From Limanda limanda (lineage: Eukaryota; Chordata; Actinopteri; Pleuronectiformes; Pleuronectidae), in assembly GCF_963576545.1 (NCBI RefSeq), contig NC_083641.1, positions 14,072,893 through 14,136,892 on the forward strand: a stretch of DNA of 64,000 nt, given 5' to 3'. Positions within the stretch are counted from its first letter, which is position 1. Every line of letters begins with the position of its first letter. The notes under the pieces are model-generated. The model did not search any database. It saw nothing but the letters and a program-made list of their open reading frames with translations, and had not been told where the DNA came from. Shown here piece by piece: positions 31,486 through 61,680 of the stretch. The translations under genes were made by a program, and so were the position numbers.

Positions 31486-32200
31486 GTACTTTATTCATCC
31501 CTGAAGGGAAATTAAGTTGTCATAGCAGCCGGTATATTTGAATACAATAAAATACAATACAATACAATAGAATAAAATTAAAAATATTGAGGTAGAAAGA
31601 ATAAAAAAACAGAAGCACAAGATAAAATACAATAAAATAGGTAGATAAGGTGCAGTGGCAAGATGATGGTAAAAGTACTGATGATATGATGGTAATGGTA
31701 TTGTTAGACAGTATATAAGAATAGTACAGTATATATAGTATATAATATAACATAATATATATTTATATATGATAGTAATTATACCAATATAAAAGCAGTA
31801 TATGGTAATGGCAGCAACAGTATATATAATAATAATGGTGATATAATAATAGTAATTATAACATGTACACATGTATAAATATGTGTATATAGACTTATGT
31901 AAACAAGAACATACAGAGAATATGATATATAGTAGAGGTATGAATATGAATATAAGTATTTGACTATACAATAGGTAATATAATATACTATTAGTCTAAG
32001 AATATGTAGACAGAGTGTGCAAAAGACAATATTATTGTATAAAATGATATATAATATCAATATGGTGTATATGAACACATATCACATATGATGTGAAGTA
32101 AGTGTATATGGAGCGGAGTGTTGTACAGTACACAGTGCAAGGAGACAGGTTTAGTGCAGTTCTGTGATGGTGGCTCTGACAGAGGTAGATCCCAGAAGGT
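31458..32200 (+). mobile_element. interspersed repeat with a GATA microsatellite head
   Basis: An ATAG tetranucleotide run (31458-31486) is followed directly by gtactttattcatccctgaa and gggaaattaag, a junction I know as recurring in many fish genomes. AT-rich sequence follows with many TATA and CAATA runs, then gtgcaaggagacaggtttag near 32137. It looks like a LINE-type or other repeat end fused to its microsatellite. The class is uncertain. The Ile- and Tyr-rich minus frames are AT artefacts. Confidence 0.6.
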
Positions 32201-33731
32201 TTGTAGTTAGTTATTAGCGACCCATCTATTTTACATTCTTAAGTTTCCTCCACCTTAAACCAAGTTTAAGAGATCTTTGCTCCTTCATTTGCACAACCCT
32301 TATTGAACTGTATTTAATTGACCTTCCAAACATTTATAATTTATCCCAAATTTGACCATGGATTTTGTATTGCACCAGGAACATGTGTCCACCTGACCAG
32401 TATTTCCTTTTTGAAATCTAAATCAGTTATTAGGGGTTTTCTTTTGTTAATGTCAAACTAAGGTTTAGTATGTTCTGAGAGCACAGGTGGTTCACAAATA
32501 ATCATAATGAACATAAAGCACACTGAACAGCTGACTCTTTATATGTGCTTGTAAAATCCAGCTTGGTTAATCATTCTAGCATTAGGAGAGCCGAGCCTGT
32601 ACACTTTTTGCCCAGAGCAGGGCTACTGGTAACAATGTCTGTTTGTTACCTCCCAGTTAAAACTGTTAAAAACACTGAGCTATCTTTCTCTTGAAATCCA
32701 TCTATTAGGACTAAGAAACACTGCCACACTGGTCCCATTATAACCCTAATCTTTGTGTAATAGAGGTTATCGAAGGGCAAATCAAAGCCGGCAGGAAACC
32801 AAAGAGTTCTCTGATTCGAAGGCCGCCATAGCGCTGTCGTCAGATCAGCAGGTGCTGACTCATCGGCAGCTTGAAAAGACACGTGCTACTGAACAGAGCC
32901 TTGGAATGTCAGCGACTCTCCCTGCCCTCGTCGAAGTGATCTGATGTTTGCTGAGCGGAGCGAATCATGACATCTCAGATCCTGTAAAGTTGTCCCACAG
33001 TAAACAGTGGCAGGGGCAGAACTGGTCCCGGAGGTGTCAGGCGGGTGTGTGTGTGTGTGATTGTGAGAAAGAGACGCAACACAGCCCGGTGACAGAGGGC
33101 GTATTTTCCCTCATTGTAACCACCAGGATTCACTGCATCCTCATGTCGAGGCTGAGCAGAAAATTCATCGACGTGTGAGCCAAGTTTCTATATTTATCGC
33201 AGTGACATTTTTATTGCGGCAGTAATATTGGAGAGGGTGTTTCTTGTCAGGTGTGACTCATGCCTGGTTTGTCACCATTGCAGTCCAGCGGAAGAGTAAA
33301 GTACACACTCTGCAACATTGCTGTTATATGATTATGCATCTGTAAATTAAAGCCCTGCTGGGAATTGGCTCACATGAGGGTTTATGACACGTAATGAAGA
33401 CATAGAGTCACTGCAGTGAAGGAGCCATTAGAAAAATGTATTTTATGAACTTATTCCACCTTTGACTAACTTTCCGTTCCCTCTTTTATTAGCAACATTA
33501 AATATCCCCAAATTTATTAAGCAATTTATTATCCTTTTTTAAAATCCCTGTCTCTGTCATTGCCCTCCTCCCCCGCCATCCATCTCTCTCTGCTTGTCTC
33601 CCTGTCCTGCCCTCCTCTCCTTCAGGTCCTCGTCCTCTCACGCTGCGTCAGTCCTCGTGAGTGATTGGAGACAGTGAGACGGGCATCTGTCGATAAGGAC
33701 ACGCACACAAAGGGCCATCGAGCGGTCAAGG

Positions 33732-36700
33732 ATGACCATGGACCACATGAAGAATGAAGCCGACGCCTCCTCAGTAGACTCCATGGCTCTGTACACTGTG
33801 ATGTACCCCGTCTTTAACCAGGTGAAGAATGCCGACTCTCTGTACAAAGTTGAAATAAATAAATAATTCAAAGATGAATAAATAGGGCCAAGGTTTGTTG
33901 CATGAGAAAGAAATATATGACGTATTCCTATTCAGGTCGAGCAGAAGGGAAGGGTAGAGTGTGTTTAATGAAAATGCTGGCTGAGGTTTGTTGTCGTGCC
34001 AGAAAATCAATAATGAAAAATAAGAAGTAATAATCAACAATTTAATAAACAAAGAAGAAATGACAACATAACAAACACGCCATAATCATACAGTAATGTG
34101 GAGAGACCACACTGCTCTAACTGGGTTACTGTTTATATATGAAAGGTATTTGATGACACAGCTCTAGAAATTAAATTACTGTACTTGCAGGTTAGATTTT
34201 CGAAGCTATTTTCCAACATGAACTCAGCCGAAGGTCCAGAATAATGGGTCTGCAAAATTTTGTGTGTTTCCCTTCACATATGATAAACACGGCAGGAGAA
34301 CGTCTTTGCTGACGCATTCACAACAACAGGAAAATGTCCAAAACATTTAGGCGAGAGATCCTGTCTGAGTAGAGAATCCAGGAGGCAGGACGTGATGTTT
34401 GAATTCCATTGCGGAAATCAATATCTGCTTCATAATACATCCAATATCAACACTTGCATCGGCCCTTATCACTAAAAGCTCTCAAATCTCCTTGTCTTTC
34501 CAAGCTGACATTTTATCTGCATCTTCTATGTGAATGTCACCTTTTTTTCATCCTGAGATATTTGTAATCCTCCAGTTTCACATCCTTCGCTCACCGTGAA
34601 TGTCTGGACTTCAGTGCCTGGAATGTCTGAAATCAGCTATAGTCTTGATGTGTTATGCATATAGACTTTGTGGTTTTATGAATTACATTTTTTTACCATA
34701 AAAAATGTGCAAAGATGGAAAAGAGGACAGCTCCCATGAAGTAAAGCCAAAGTGTCAAAAAGACATCAGCAAGTACTAAGTAGCATGCAATACTTAAGTG
34801 TAAGGAATATAAAATAAAATGTATAGAAACATATGAATGTAAGACATGGCAAACCATAAAGTACCCAGTGCTGTAAACAATGCAGCGGTGTCAGGAGGTT
34901 TAATAAAAATGACGAGACAAAGAAAAGCGGGAGAGGATGGTGGCACGTACTTGAAAACAGAACAACGGGCTTCATTTATCAAACAAATTACATCGCAGTT
35001 TGTACTGAAAACAATTTAAAACTGACGTCTATGGTCTTTATGTAGCAAATCAATGAGAAAAACGCACTCATACAGATAAATAAAAAACAAAGCTATTTCA
35101 TACTGCACCGTAGAAAACATCGTGTATGAAAGACAGACACTTTAAATTGTCAAATTAATCTCTTTATTTAACACCCTCTTCAGTTTGTCTTTGTTCCAAA
35201 TCCCTTATTTCTTGTCTTTCCACTCTCGAATAAAGACAAAAAAACCCACAACATTATAACTACAAATCCAACAAACTTTTTCTTTCAGTGAAGCTTCATC
35301 CTTAATACCAGAATATCCGCTCAGAGGAATTGAACACACTGTTTTTCCTATGAGATGTAGAATAGAGATGAGCAGACTCAGCTCAGTACACAGAACAACA
35401 CAATAACACACTGTCCTTCTTTGATACCGCAGGTTGCCGGGCTTATATGTACTTTCTGCAGAATTACATTTCAGGAGGAGGAGAGAAGCAGTGATAAAAG
35501 CTAAGCTGTTTGTGTGTTTGTTTGTGTTATGGTTCGTGCTGCTGGCTTATACGTGTGTGTCTGTGTGTGTTGCAACTTTCAGTTGGAGCAAGTCAACTTA
35601 TCAGCAGCACAGACCTTGAGAGCAGCTTTTATGAAGGTGGGTTTGTTTACTGTCTCTCCCTTTTACTTTTCAAATAATTTCTGCCAAGTCAACTCTCAGG
35701 TGATTTGTAGATTTGATCAGTTTCAATTCCGCCGAGTAACGAGGGGGCGACAGTAATTACTTTCAACTGTTTGTTTGTTTGTTTGTTTGATTGTGTTAAG
35801 GCTGAGAAAGAGAGCCCAGGTCTGACCCAGGACATTGTCATCAAAGTTCTGGAGAAGAAGAAATTAAAAGTCAACTACAGTGAGTCTCTACTGCGCATGG
35901 CTTCAGACGATGTGGAAGGTAGGTCGCTGGGTGCTTTTCCAGACGCTTTTTATTTTGGCGGCCATGTTGTCAGATTAGAACAGCCACACTATCTGCATGA
36001 GAAGCACATCTCTTCTAGAGAGTCAGGGTGTCGCCTGTTTTCTCTGTGTACTGCGGGGGGGATAACAGCATTATATACACTGAAAACTTATGAATATGTC
36101 ACAAACTTAAATAATTGCAGCACTTCCTGTACTTGTTTCCAAGTAAAAGCAGTCTAGTGTTTCTGTTGACTGAATCGTTCATGGTTTGCAACAGGGTTGT
36201 TATTGTTATTGTACGAGCGGAAGATGCACTACTTCATACCGTAGAGTCCTGGCATTTAGTTGAGTACATAGGGTTCTTTTATTCAAGAAGTCATACCAGA
36301 AACCCAACAGGTAAGCAATGCACGTGCTGCACACAGATGATAACTGTGTCAACTCCAGAGGAAGAAACACAAGTCTTTCCTTCAGAAACAACACCAACTG
36401 CCTTGCTCAAGGAGACTTCATCATGCTGGGTGATCGCCAGCTCAACTTGCCTGGGGTCTCTGTTATTTTTTTATCATATTGCATGAGCTCAGTTATCCAC
36501 TGGGGGGAGCTGTTTCCCCACAAATCGTCTCCTCTCCCAGCTCTCAAATATTCCTCCGTCTCTGTCTGTAATTGAATTCCTTGTGCTCTGTACAGTGATT
36601 GATGGTAGTAATGAATTCACGCGCACACACACAGACACACACACACATTTTGGATGAATTTTAAATGTACCTCCCTTCATAGCGTATCCCAACTTCTACC

Positions 36701-39700
36701 ACAACACTGCCTTTACTTGACAAACTAAACACTTTAGAGTGCACACACATTCAAACACACACACACACACCTCTGTTGATTTTATTCATTTGAATCGTAG
36801 CCGTGTCTCTCACACGTGTGTTATTAATTGCTTCCTCTCGGTGTCTCTATTTGCATGTGTGCAGACACGTGCGTCGCTGACATCACTATTATTTCTCCCT
36901 CTTCCTCTCTGTGGTTTCAGAGTTCATCATTGACAGGCGAGAGCCCGAGTTCCAGGAGCTGAACGAGAGGGCCGGAGCTCTGAAACACATCCTCAGCACC
37001 ATACCAGATGAGATCAATGACAGAGTGGCCTTCCTGCAGAGCATCAAGTAAGCCAACTCAGTGCGTGTGTTTGAGTGAGTGGGCATTACACAGCAGATTT
37101 ATTTCTACATAACAGCTTTTCAGTCAAACCTCTTATATTATATTAAACCTCGTATTCATTGATTAGATTCTCCAAAAATGACGGGAGGACATTTTGCAAT
37201 AATTACCTTATTAATATATTTTGTCCTTCAAAGACAATTGCTTTGATACAGTGTGTCTCTTCATAATGATGAAGACCCTCCTAACATAGAAACATAAACA
37301 AACAAAAGGTGATCTTCGGATGAGATGTGTTTGAATATGGAGAAAAAAGACAAGAGTGGCTGCAACTAGATGCGACTCTCTTTTATGACGCTCATCGGGT
37401 ACAAGGTGAAAAGTTGATCCTCTAGTTGAGGTCAGTCTGAGTCATCACACACTCACAGCCACACTCACACCTGCTTAAGCAAGCGTCTGTACATAGGTCG
37501 TCTGGGGGCGAATCAACACAGACGGTACAAACAGTCTAGTGGGTGAATTGATTTGAATGTGTGTTGTGTAACACACTTCACAGTCTGTCTGCACACAAAC
37601 ACACACAAGAGAATGCTCTGCAACACATCAGCACCTTCAGTTAGCAGAATCGTTTTTTTTTATACATATATAAGTGAAAATGGTTGAAGAAGTCAATGAC
37701 TTTGTTCAAATTGATATTTTATCCAACTGGTCAGTTTTGCTACTTTAGATCAAGGAGTGCTCTAAAAAATGTGTTTTTCAAAAAATATATATTTAATTTG
37801 CAACAAGAACATAGAGTAAAATCAAACCATCAGGGCACCAGTCTTGAGCATGGGGGGGCACCACTCAACCAGTTGGATAATTGGGCCCCCCGTCATGCTC
37901 AACACTTGTGCCCTGATTAGATTCTGTGTGTACGGAGGTTTGAGTTCAGACACGGCCCTCTGCTGCAGGCCTTCCTTCCTCTCTCTCCATCTTTCCTGCC
38001 TAAGTTCTGTCCTGTCAATAAAAAAAATCTTTAATCTAAAAAAATATGATGAAGTCTTGAGCATGAGGTTTCATGTGCAACCTTGGAAACAGTGTGTATT
38101 CAAAAAGAATCTCAGCTCAAAGGTCCACTTGCAAGTGTGCAGCTTTTCATCAGCCATTGGGGCTGGCTACGGTTTAGAGATCAAATCATAACTGGGTTTC
38201 ATGGGGAGAACCGCTGATTTCTTTTAAGGTTGAAAGGGGATATTTGAGGTGGTCCGGGCAGCCAATCAGGGTGCATTCTAGGCGCCTTCTGTTTTAGGTG
38301 CACCGAGCACACCCAGCGAAGATGGAGATATATATATATATATATATATTTCATCTGGCCTTGGAGCACCTCGGGATCTGCCAGAAAGAGCTGGAGGGGC
38401 TCGGGAGAGAGAGAGTCCAGACCGGAGCCCAGACAAGGGGAGACAATGGATGGTTTTCATTGGGTCTTAAAAAGCCCAAAATTCTTGAATCTGAATTTAC
38501 CACCTTAACAAAGTCTTAAATATGTTAAAATATTACATACTAGGTTTTAAATATATTTAGGTTGGTCTAAATTATGGAATTGCAGTGTGACATTGTTTTT
38601 TAATGTCTCAGTGCGTTGTAGTTCTTTCTCAGTGATAAACAAGACCAACATGGAAAACTGATACTACACCACACTGCACTTTTAATGTGTATTCTCTACT
38701 ATGCTACTTCATCATCTTTAATTATGGGCGAACATAAGTAGTTCTGGGAACTCTGGTATTCCTTTATGTAATAGATCTTAAATTTCATTCATTATGGTCT
38801 TAAAAAGGACATAAAAGTCTTAAATATAATGTACAAAAGATGCAACACAAGCATTTATAGATACCAATCTTAATGTTACCGATGTCTTTATGTTGTGGGA
38901 TAGTGATGACTAACCTATAAGATTCTATATTTTTTTTTTCTTTACCTCTATGAGCTGCACTATTGGCACGCACGCACGCACACACACACACAAACACACG
39001 CACACACACATACACACACACACACGCACACAGACACTACGGAGAGAAAGCGAGAGAGCTTTCATTTCCTCGGCTCACTTTGTCATTATTTTGATCGAAT
39101 TCAGTCCTAGCGAGTTGCTGCTCGAGCTACTTACCCAGCGGACAGCTTAGGAATAAAATCAATTCAAAGGGAATGCTAAAAATTAAAGTTATGGTACGGC
39201 AGATTTCAAGTGAGTAAGATGGGAGGGGGGAAAAAAAGAAGTGGATGAGAGTCAGTTTGTGGGAATATAGTAACGAGCAGGATCAAAGAAGTGCAGTTTC
39301 AGGGTTATCCCTGCCTGATGAAAACAGACAGATTTTGAGATGCTGTTTCTTTTTTTTCAATGTGCACTTTTTGCCGGTGTCATCCACAGAGATATTGCCA
39401 GCGCCATAAAGGAGCTGCTAGACACCGTTAACACCGTCTTCAGGAAATACCAGCATCAGAACCGACGGGTACGTAAATACATGGGGAGGAGAGAAAAATG
39501 CAAACACACTCACGGTCGCTGTGAAATATGTGGAGCTGAAAGTCTGTCTGTATTTATTGTTAAGGCACTGGAGCAGCAGAAGAAACAGTTTGTGAAATAC
39601 TCCAAGAGCTTCAGCGACACGCTCAAAACCTACTTCAAAGACGGAAAGTATGACACTGTTTCTACTTCCTTCTGTTTTAGGAGTTTGGTCTTTTTCCCTT

Positions 39701-40084
39701 TCTTTTCTGTGTTTTCACTCACTCATTCAACCATACACTCACACATACACACTCTGTCACCACCATGTAAATCGTTGTCGTTTGATCACAGACCCGCTTC
39801 CATCAAATCCGCCACTGCTGAATAATTCCCATGACCCATTTCCCGTTGAATTCATGCTGGCGTGTATCCTGTGAAGCCCGACATTCTCCTTTCCAGCCAG
39901 ATCAGAAATGTTTCCTGGATCAATACTGATACTGTTGCCATGGTTTCTTTGCTGTGTGATTGACACCCGTGTCCCTTGTGTCTCTGTCACGGTTGTTTCC
40001 AGAGTGATAAACGTGTTTGTCAGCGCCAACCGGCTCACCCACCAAACCAACATGATACTGCAGGCCTTCAAGACTGTGGCGTAG
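33732..40084 (+). CDS. pdcd10: programmed cell death 10 / cerebral cavernous malformation 3 protein, 210 aa
   Basis: Coding exons: 33732-33821, 35583-35636, 35801-35918, 36921-37047, 39390-39468, 39565-39647, 40003-40084. All GT-AG, phases 0,0,1,2,0,2, total 633 nt. The product is an adaptor for GCKIII kinases (STK24/25/26), the STRIPAK complex and CCM2, with roles in vascular integrity and Golgi organisation. The N-terminal dimerisation part ([20 protein letters not shown], then [18 protein letters not shown]) and the C-terminal FAT-homology helical bundle ([38 protein letters not shown], ending QAFKTVA) are close to the human 212-residue protein. Start chosen: MTMDHMKNE; human begins MRMTMEEMKNE, so the two extra human residues are missing. 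The first exon is non-coding. Fish can have two pdcd10 copies; I do not assign a or b. Confidence 0.97.
37829..38046. mobile_element. two head-to-head SINE copies forming an inverted repeat
   Basis: The plus-strand copy runs from about 37870 to 38046: a tRNA-like head (agttggataattgggccccc), a degraded B box (ggtttgagttcagac), then ctctctccatctttcctgcc and gtcctgtcaataaa plus an A-rich tail. A truncated head of the same family lies on the minus strand at 37829-37890. Together they create arms at 37829-37859 and 37885-37917 (atcagggcac ... gtgccctgat; ttgagcatg ... catgctcaa). They lie in pdcd10 intron 4. Confidence 0.6.
38324..38350. repeat. TA dinucleotide repeat
   Basis: About 12 TA units in pdcd10 intron 4. 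Confidence 0.8.
38967..39032 (+). repeat. ACGC/AC microsatellite
   Basis: ACGC units followed by imperfect AC repeats, in pdcd10 intron 4, about 360 bp before exon 39390-39468. Confidence 0.85.
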
Positions 40085-40426
40085 CAGCCGGAGAAGACAC
40101 TCGCACACCGGGAGGCAAAGAGTTGACATCAGGCTGTGTAATTTGTAAAGACATTGTCTTATTTTGAGCTGTTTAATTTATTGTTTTGTGGTTTTGTGGG
40201 GAGATCAGGTTGTTTGAGGTTAAAAGGAAATGAGGTTGACAGTAATTACCAGGGATTTTTACTCTTTTTATGTTGCTCTTTTATCAGATCTTAAGTCCAT
40301 ATTTCAATTTTCCTTTACATAATTCACTTTCTGTTCATTACAATGTAGGTCTCAAAACAGAATAAGGAAAGTGTGATTATTTTCATGTCCTTAAATGTAC
40401 GCTAATGAATGTCTTTCGAAATTATA

Positions 40427-40432
40427 ATTAAA
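40427..40432 (+). terminator. candidate pdcd10 polyadenylation signal
   Basis: ATTAAA, the commonest AATAAA variant, lies about 340 bp after the stop codon. There is no nearby AATAAA. Evidence is motif and position only. Confidence 0.3.
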
Positions 40433-40865
40433 ACAACTGGCATTCTGTTTCCAGACTTATCCACAAATATTTTGTTCTTTGACTTAATTTAATTGTGATT
40501 TCATCTTGTAAAAACTCACAGTGGTGTCTTCTACTCAGCAGTAATATCCTGCCACGTTGAGCGTACATCATTTTCAACTTAAGTGGGAAACGTTTAGATC
40601 CTATGAAGAAATGCAGATCTGGAGAAGCGCTTGGGGAATATAACGTGAAAGAGACTGTGTTCCCCGTCTGTTCTCTGTGTCCTGCTCTGGTCGGCTTCAC
40701 ACTGTGCATCATAAACACAGGCAGTAACACACCAGCTGTGCAGTCTGTCCCTGTACTTTAGTTACAGAAATAGTTCCTCATTTACTGTCTGCTAACAATA
40801 GATAATCCACCATGTAAAATAACACATGGGACGCTGAAGATCCAACGAGCCAATGTCTTTACCTC

Positions 40866-40990
40866 TGCTAAGGAGGTTATGTTTTCACCCCTGTCCCTTA
40901 GTTTATTGGTTTATTGGTTGGTTTATTTGTTTGTCAACAGGATAACGCAAAGAATACCGGTTACTACCATTATCCAGAAGTGAAAATATC
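40866..40990 (+). repeat. dispersed repeat copy, related to 61419-61680
   Basis: ctgctaaggaggttatgttt followed by tcacccctg, a gtttattggt/gtttgttt run and then caacaggataacgcaaag matches the start of the repeat at 61419. This copy is truncated or diverges after about 125 bp. Confidence 0.55.
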
Positions 40991-42655
40991 CTGGATACGA
41001 GCTAATAAGGTCATTTGGAGGCAGAGTGTGTGCAGTTGGGATTGTTATATGTGGAGCCGTGATACTGAGGTCCCACTGATACACACGCTCAATGCTTTTG
41101 ATGGGTACTTTGAAGTTTGGTTTGAAGTATGTCCAATCCACTCACATCGAGGACGGGGGGGTTTGTGAGGACATCAGGTGGCGATGGAGATGTTTTGGCT
41201 TCATTCTTGAGGAGCTGACATGTTATATGGATTCTATGTGTGCCCCAGTTTTTTCCCCCTGTACATCAGCGGTTACCAACATGTATTTGTATATCAGCTT
41301 TCTGTTAATTATCATGTTACCCCTCAGAAAATGTGAGTAAAGCAAATCCACCTTGAAACGTGAAGAGTGTAGATAAACATACAGTAGATTACATGGTATT
41401 ACATAAAGCTGCCACACAGAGAAATCCCTGTGTCAACACTAAAAACATTGTGTTTTGATATTTGTCAGCATTTAATTATAGACCCCAGTTTCCACTTCAA
41501 TGCCGAGGAAGACCAGAAACAGAAGATGACATTTGCTTCAGGGAAAGAGAGCAGGAGAAGTTACAGAACTCCATCTTAGAAAGTTGGACCCTCTCACACT
41601 TTCTAAACGGAATAAGGAGACAAATGGACATTGATAGAGATCGATACAGTCTCAAACTAGCATTGAACAACTTATCTGAGCTTTAAACCATGTCCCAGAG
41701 AATGTGAAGCAGTACTTAGTAAGACCTTTTACAACAATTACATCTTTGTATTTGAAAATACATGTGTTATTTCTTTTTCTGTCTCCATTCACTCTCTTTC
41801 TGATGCAGTGGCCGTGACGGAGTTCCTTCAGCCAAATTTTATTTATTAAAAATTGTCAACAAGAGTCATGAAGTGTGTTAAGAAAAAACAAACTTTTCTC
41901 TTCATTGTATTGTGATTGAATGGGATTCAATATTTGAGAAATAGTTTCCCAATGTGAGTCACTTTCCAGATTTCCATTGTTGTAAGAGAAGTGGTTTATT
42001 TTCGCTCGGTTGCTCCATTCTGTTTTCTCTTGTGCGCCAAGATCCACCAATTTCATTTCTCCCTCCAATTCCAGCGAGTTCATTCTTCTCCCTGTATAAT
42101 GGTGGATTTTCTGTGGTGGATTTGCGGTGGGCTATTTGGAGCTCTGCACTGGCTCCTGCGTGCACTGCTCTAATCCAATTGTAATGGCGTTAATTTCTTA
42201 AAGCTCTATTATTGAAATCGCTGAGACCTAATTTTCTGAGATCCTGTCGCCGTTGACGACTGCAGTAATCAGCTAATTCGAGTTATTCCAGGTCATTAAA
42301 GTTGCACGCTAGGATTTGTCCTGGTCACTGAAGCAGCAGGGAGGAAGTGGACTGATAACATCTATGTTGGATGTAGAACTTAGGGGTAATTTGTTCCAGT
42401 TTAAAAAACAACTTTTGTTGCAACTGTTTCGCGTGTGTGTGTGTGTGTGTATGTGTGTTTTTGTCTGTGTGTGTGACCCACTGGATGCCCCCTCAAAGGC
42501 ATGCGAATGACACTATAAAGCTCTGGCGGTGTGTGTTTTATTATTGTTCAGGTCCGGGTTCACATCAGTATTTTTTTACTTGAGTGAATGCATGAACACT
42601 TTTATGAGTGACAGTAGAATACTGATGTTCTCGTTAATTGTGTTGCTCTAGCCAT

Positions 42656-42831
<176 letters not shown>

Positions 42832-42839
42832 CTGACTTT

Positions 42840-43015
42840 GGCCAAACATCTTTTGTGAGGTTCCTGGTTAGGGTTAGTGGTAATATGTGCGTGGCGGTTG
42901 GGTTAAGGTTAGTGTTAGGCATGAACCGATTCTGGTAAAGGTTAGGGATAAGGTTTTGGTTAGGCTTTCGACAATGAAGGGAAATCAATGCAAAGTCCTG
43001 ATAAGCATAGCTGAG
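42840..43015 (+). repeat. dispersed repeat copy with GGTTAG runs
   Basis: Shares GGATAAGGTTTTGGTTAGGC and flanking blocks with 6655-6860. It starts with ggccaaacatcttttgtgag and contains several ggttagggtt pieces. These are degenerate and interspersed, not a telomere. Confidence 0.55.
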
Positions 43016-43236
43016 CAAATGTGTGAGTGGGTTTGTGTGTTACTTTCGAGTCACAGATCCAGGCACTGGAGGAAAGATAATATGAAAGGTATAATTACAC
43101 CACTACACACACACACACGCACGCACACACACACACAAACACACATCACACACACACACCATAGCTACAGCAGCCCACATTGTCTTACATACAGACAACA
43201 GTGTCTGGACTCACAAACCCTCTTTTTGACGACTTG

Positions 43237-43249
43237 GTTGCCAGGAAAC
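43237..43249. promoter_or_regulatory. X-box-like motif upstream of wdr49
   Basis: GTTGCC-A-GGAAAC carries one perfect and one near-perfect RFX half-site with a 1-base spacer. It lies about 1.9 kb upstream of the wdr49 ATG. WDR49 belongs to a group of cilia-associated WD proteins, so an RFX site would fit if a non-coding first exon starts nearby. This is inference. Confidence 0.35.
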
Positions 43250-43913
43250 TTACCCTGAGTCTTTGAGAGTGAAGCATAATAAAAGAAAAGAATAGAGCAT
43301 GTGTGTGTGGCCTCTTTCACTTTCTGGACTAGTTGGGGGCAGTAGTTAACTCTCTGTATGCCTCGTCTTGGACAGACTTCGGGACACAAAGCTCGAATCA
43401 GCTGAACCTCCTACGAACGACACAATCTCTGTAACCAGAGACAGAGGTTTGTTTGAATTTCATACATTTAAAAAACGATTCATTGCATGAGCACAGAGGC
43501 TCTGGGTCAAGCTGCTGTGGACACCCACTGTGGACTGAAAGTTGGATGAATTTGGGTATCTTGGTAAGATTACATTTTATATTAACTGAGTGTGTGTTCA
43601 AACCTATGTGAATTTTATGATTTAAAACGTGCTTGAATGAAGCATTGCCCAGCCAGGAGTCTGTCATGGGGCAGTTATAGCCGGGTGCTGAGATAGTCTT
43701 TTTGGACAGTTTGACTGCAGTGGGTGAAACTCTGTCCAACTCCAATAAAGACCAGAGAGAAATCCAGTTTGCGCTGGATTTCCAGTCTGGATCTCCAGGA
43801 AGAAGAGACACAACACTGGTAAGTGGAGTTTGTTTGGCAGCGGATATGACAGCACTATAATGTATATACATAATGTATATATATTTTTTTTTCTTTTTTC
43901 CTTGTATTATTTG

Positions 43914-43975
43914 ATTACATTACATTAGGTAATTTGGCAGATGCTTTTATCCAAAGTGATGTGAAATAGGAGGAC
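43914..43975 (+). repeat. fragment of a common fish interspersed repeat
   Basis: gattacattacattaggtaa then tttggcagatgcttttatcc and aaagtgatgtg match a tail motif I know from many fish repeats. Only about 60 bp are recognisable. Confidence 0.5.
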
Positions 43976-45141
43976 GACACAAAAGCTTGCGTAAGGTAAG
44001 AGCTAAAAATGCTGAACCTGTTCAAATAGGAGCCAAAATTACTGCTTGTAGGGAAATTTACATTGAAAGCAAGGCCATACATCTTCCAACGTTTGTTCAA
44101 ACGGCAATATTTATGACGCCTCAGGTACAAATACACTTTGGTCTCTTTTTTGTGTTCATTTTATGGAACTGTGCTTGTGTGATCACATAAAGACTGACGC
44201 CAGCTGCCTGCCGCAAAACGAATCAGGATTGAAGTTATCGCGTTCATAAACAAAACATGAACCGGGCGTCCCTACGGTTTCCACCATTCTTTTCATTTAT
44301 TACAGGAGCATAAACCAATTTGTCGCAGTCTACCACTAGTTTGTCAGCGATGTAAATTTAAAAAAGGCGGATAAACTCATCATATCAAAATCACACTGCG
44401 GTTAATCGCCGTCGAGAAAAAAAACAACGGTTTCCGCGGAGCATTTATTTCTGTTTTTATTACACAACCTGTCATCTAAATCTCAGCTCAGCGTGACGCC
44501 ACTTCCAATGAGTTTGTCTCATAAAAGCTTATGTCGAGCTGGAAATTAAAGTGGGGGGGTGGGCAGGCGCTGTCCTCCGCTGCCCTTTCTAGAAACCTTT
44601 CATCACCAACTTCTCTCTGTTCTGCCTTTTTTTGAAATCACGGCACAGGCTAATTGTACAAATCGTGCCTTTTCATTCATGCTTTTATTCATGCCGCTCG
44701 TCTACCTGACTGCAGCATTTCATTTCACATTAGCAGACATAACAGAGGCTATACGTGCTTTGGCAACTCGCCGCCTACCCCCAGCCATTCCTGAGAAATA
44801 ATTCGGAGGCCGTTACAATGGCCCTTTGAAAACTGAGAAAAGACCTTTGCACGCCGTTCAATGCAGAGATGTTTGGACGGAGTGAAAGAAGCGGCAACAA
44901 AAGCAGTCTGCATGCTGCTGTGACTCCACTGCGTGATTATGGTGATTGACGCAGTACAACATCTATGGAAGGTTACTGAGGGATTACTCGAGCCGGAGAA
45001 CATCTTGTTTTTTTCGCCATGTGACACCTAGGAATATGAGAAAGTCATTATCTGACTGTGAGTTCAGAGCTGCAGACATGTGCTTTACCTCTCTCACCTC
45101 ATGTGACATGCCAGTGATGGATTGACAGGTGAGGTGTAACC

Positions 45142-61680
<16,539 letters not shown>

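Noticed and set aside
31495..32078. Ile/Tyr-rich minus frame of 158 codons
   Set aside because: AT-rich repeat sequence without domain signal; part of the GATA-headed interspersed repeat.
42860..42960. Interstitial telomere repeat
   Set aside because: The ttaggg words are irregular and belong to a dispersed repeat also seen at 6655-6860.
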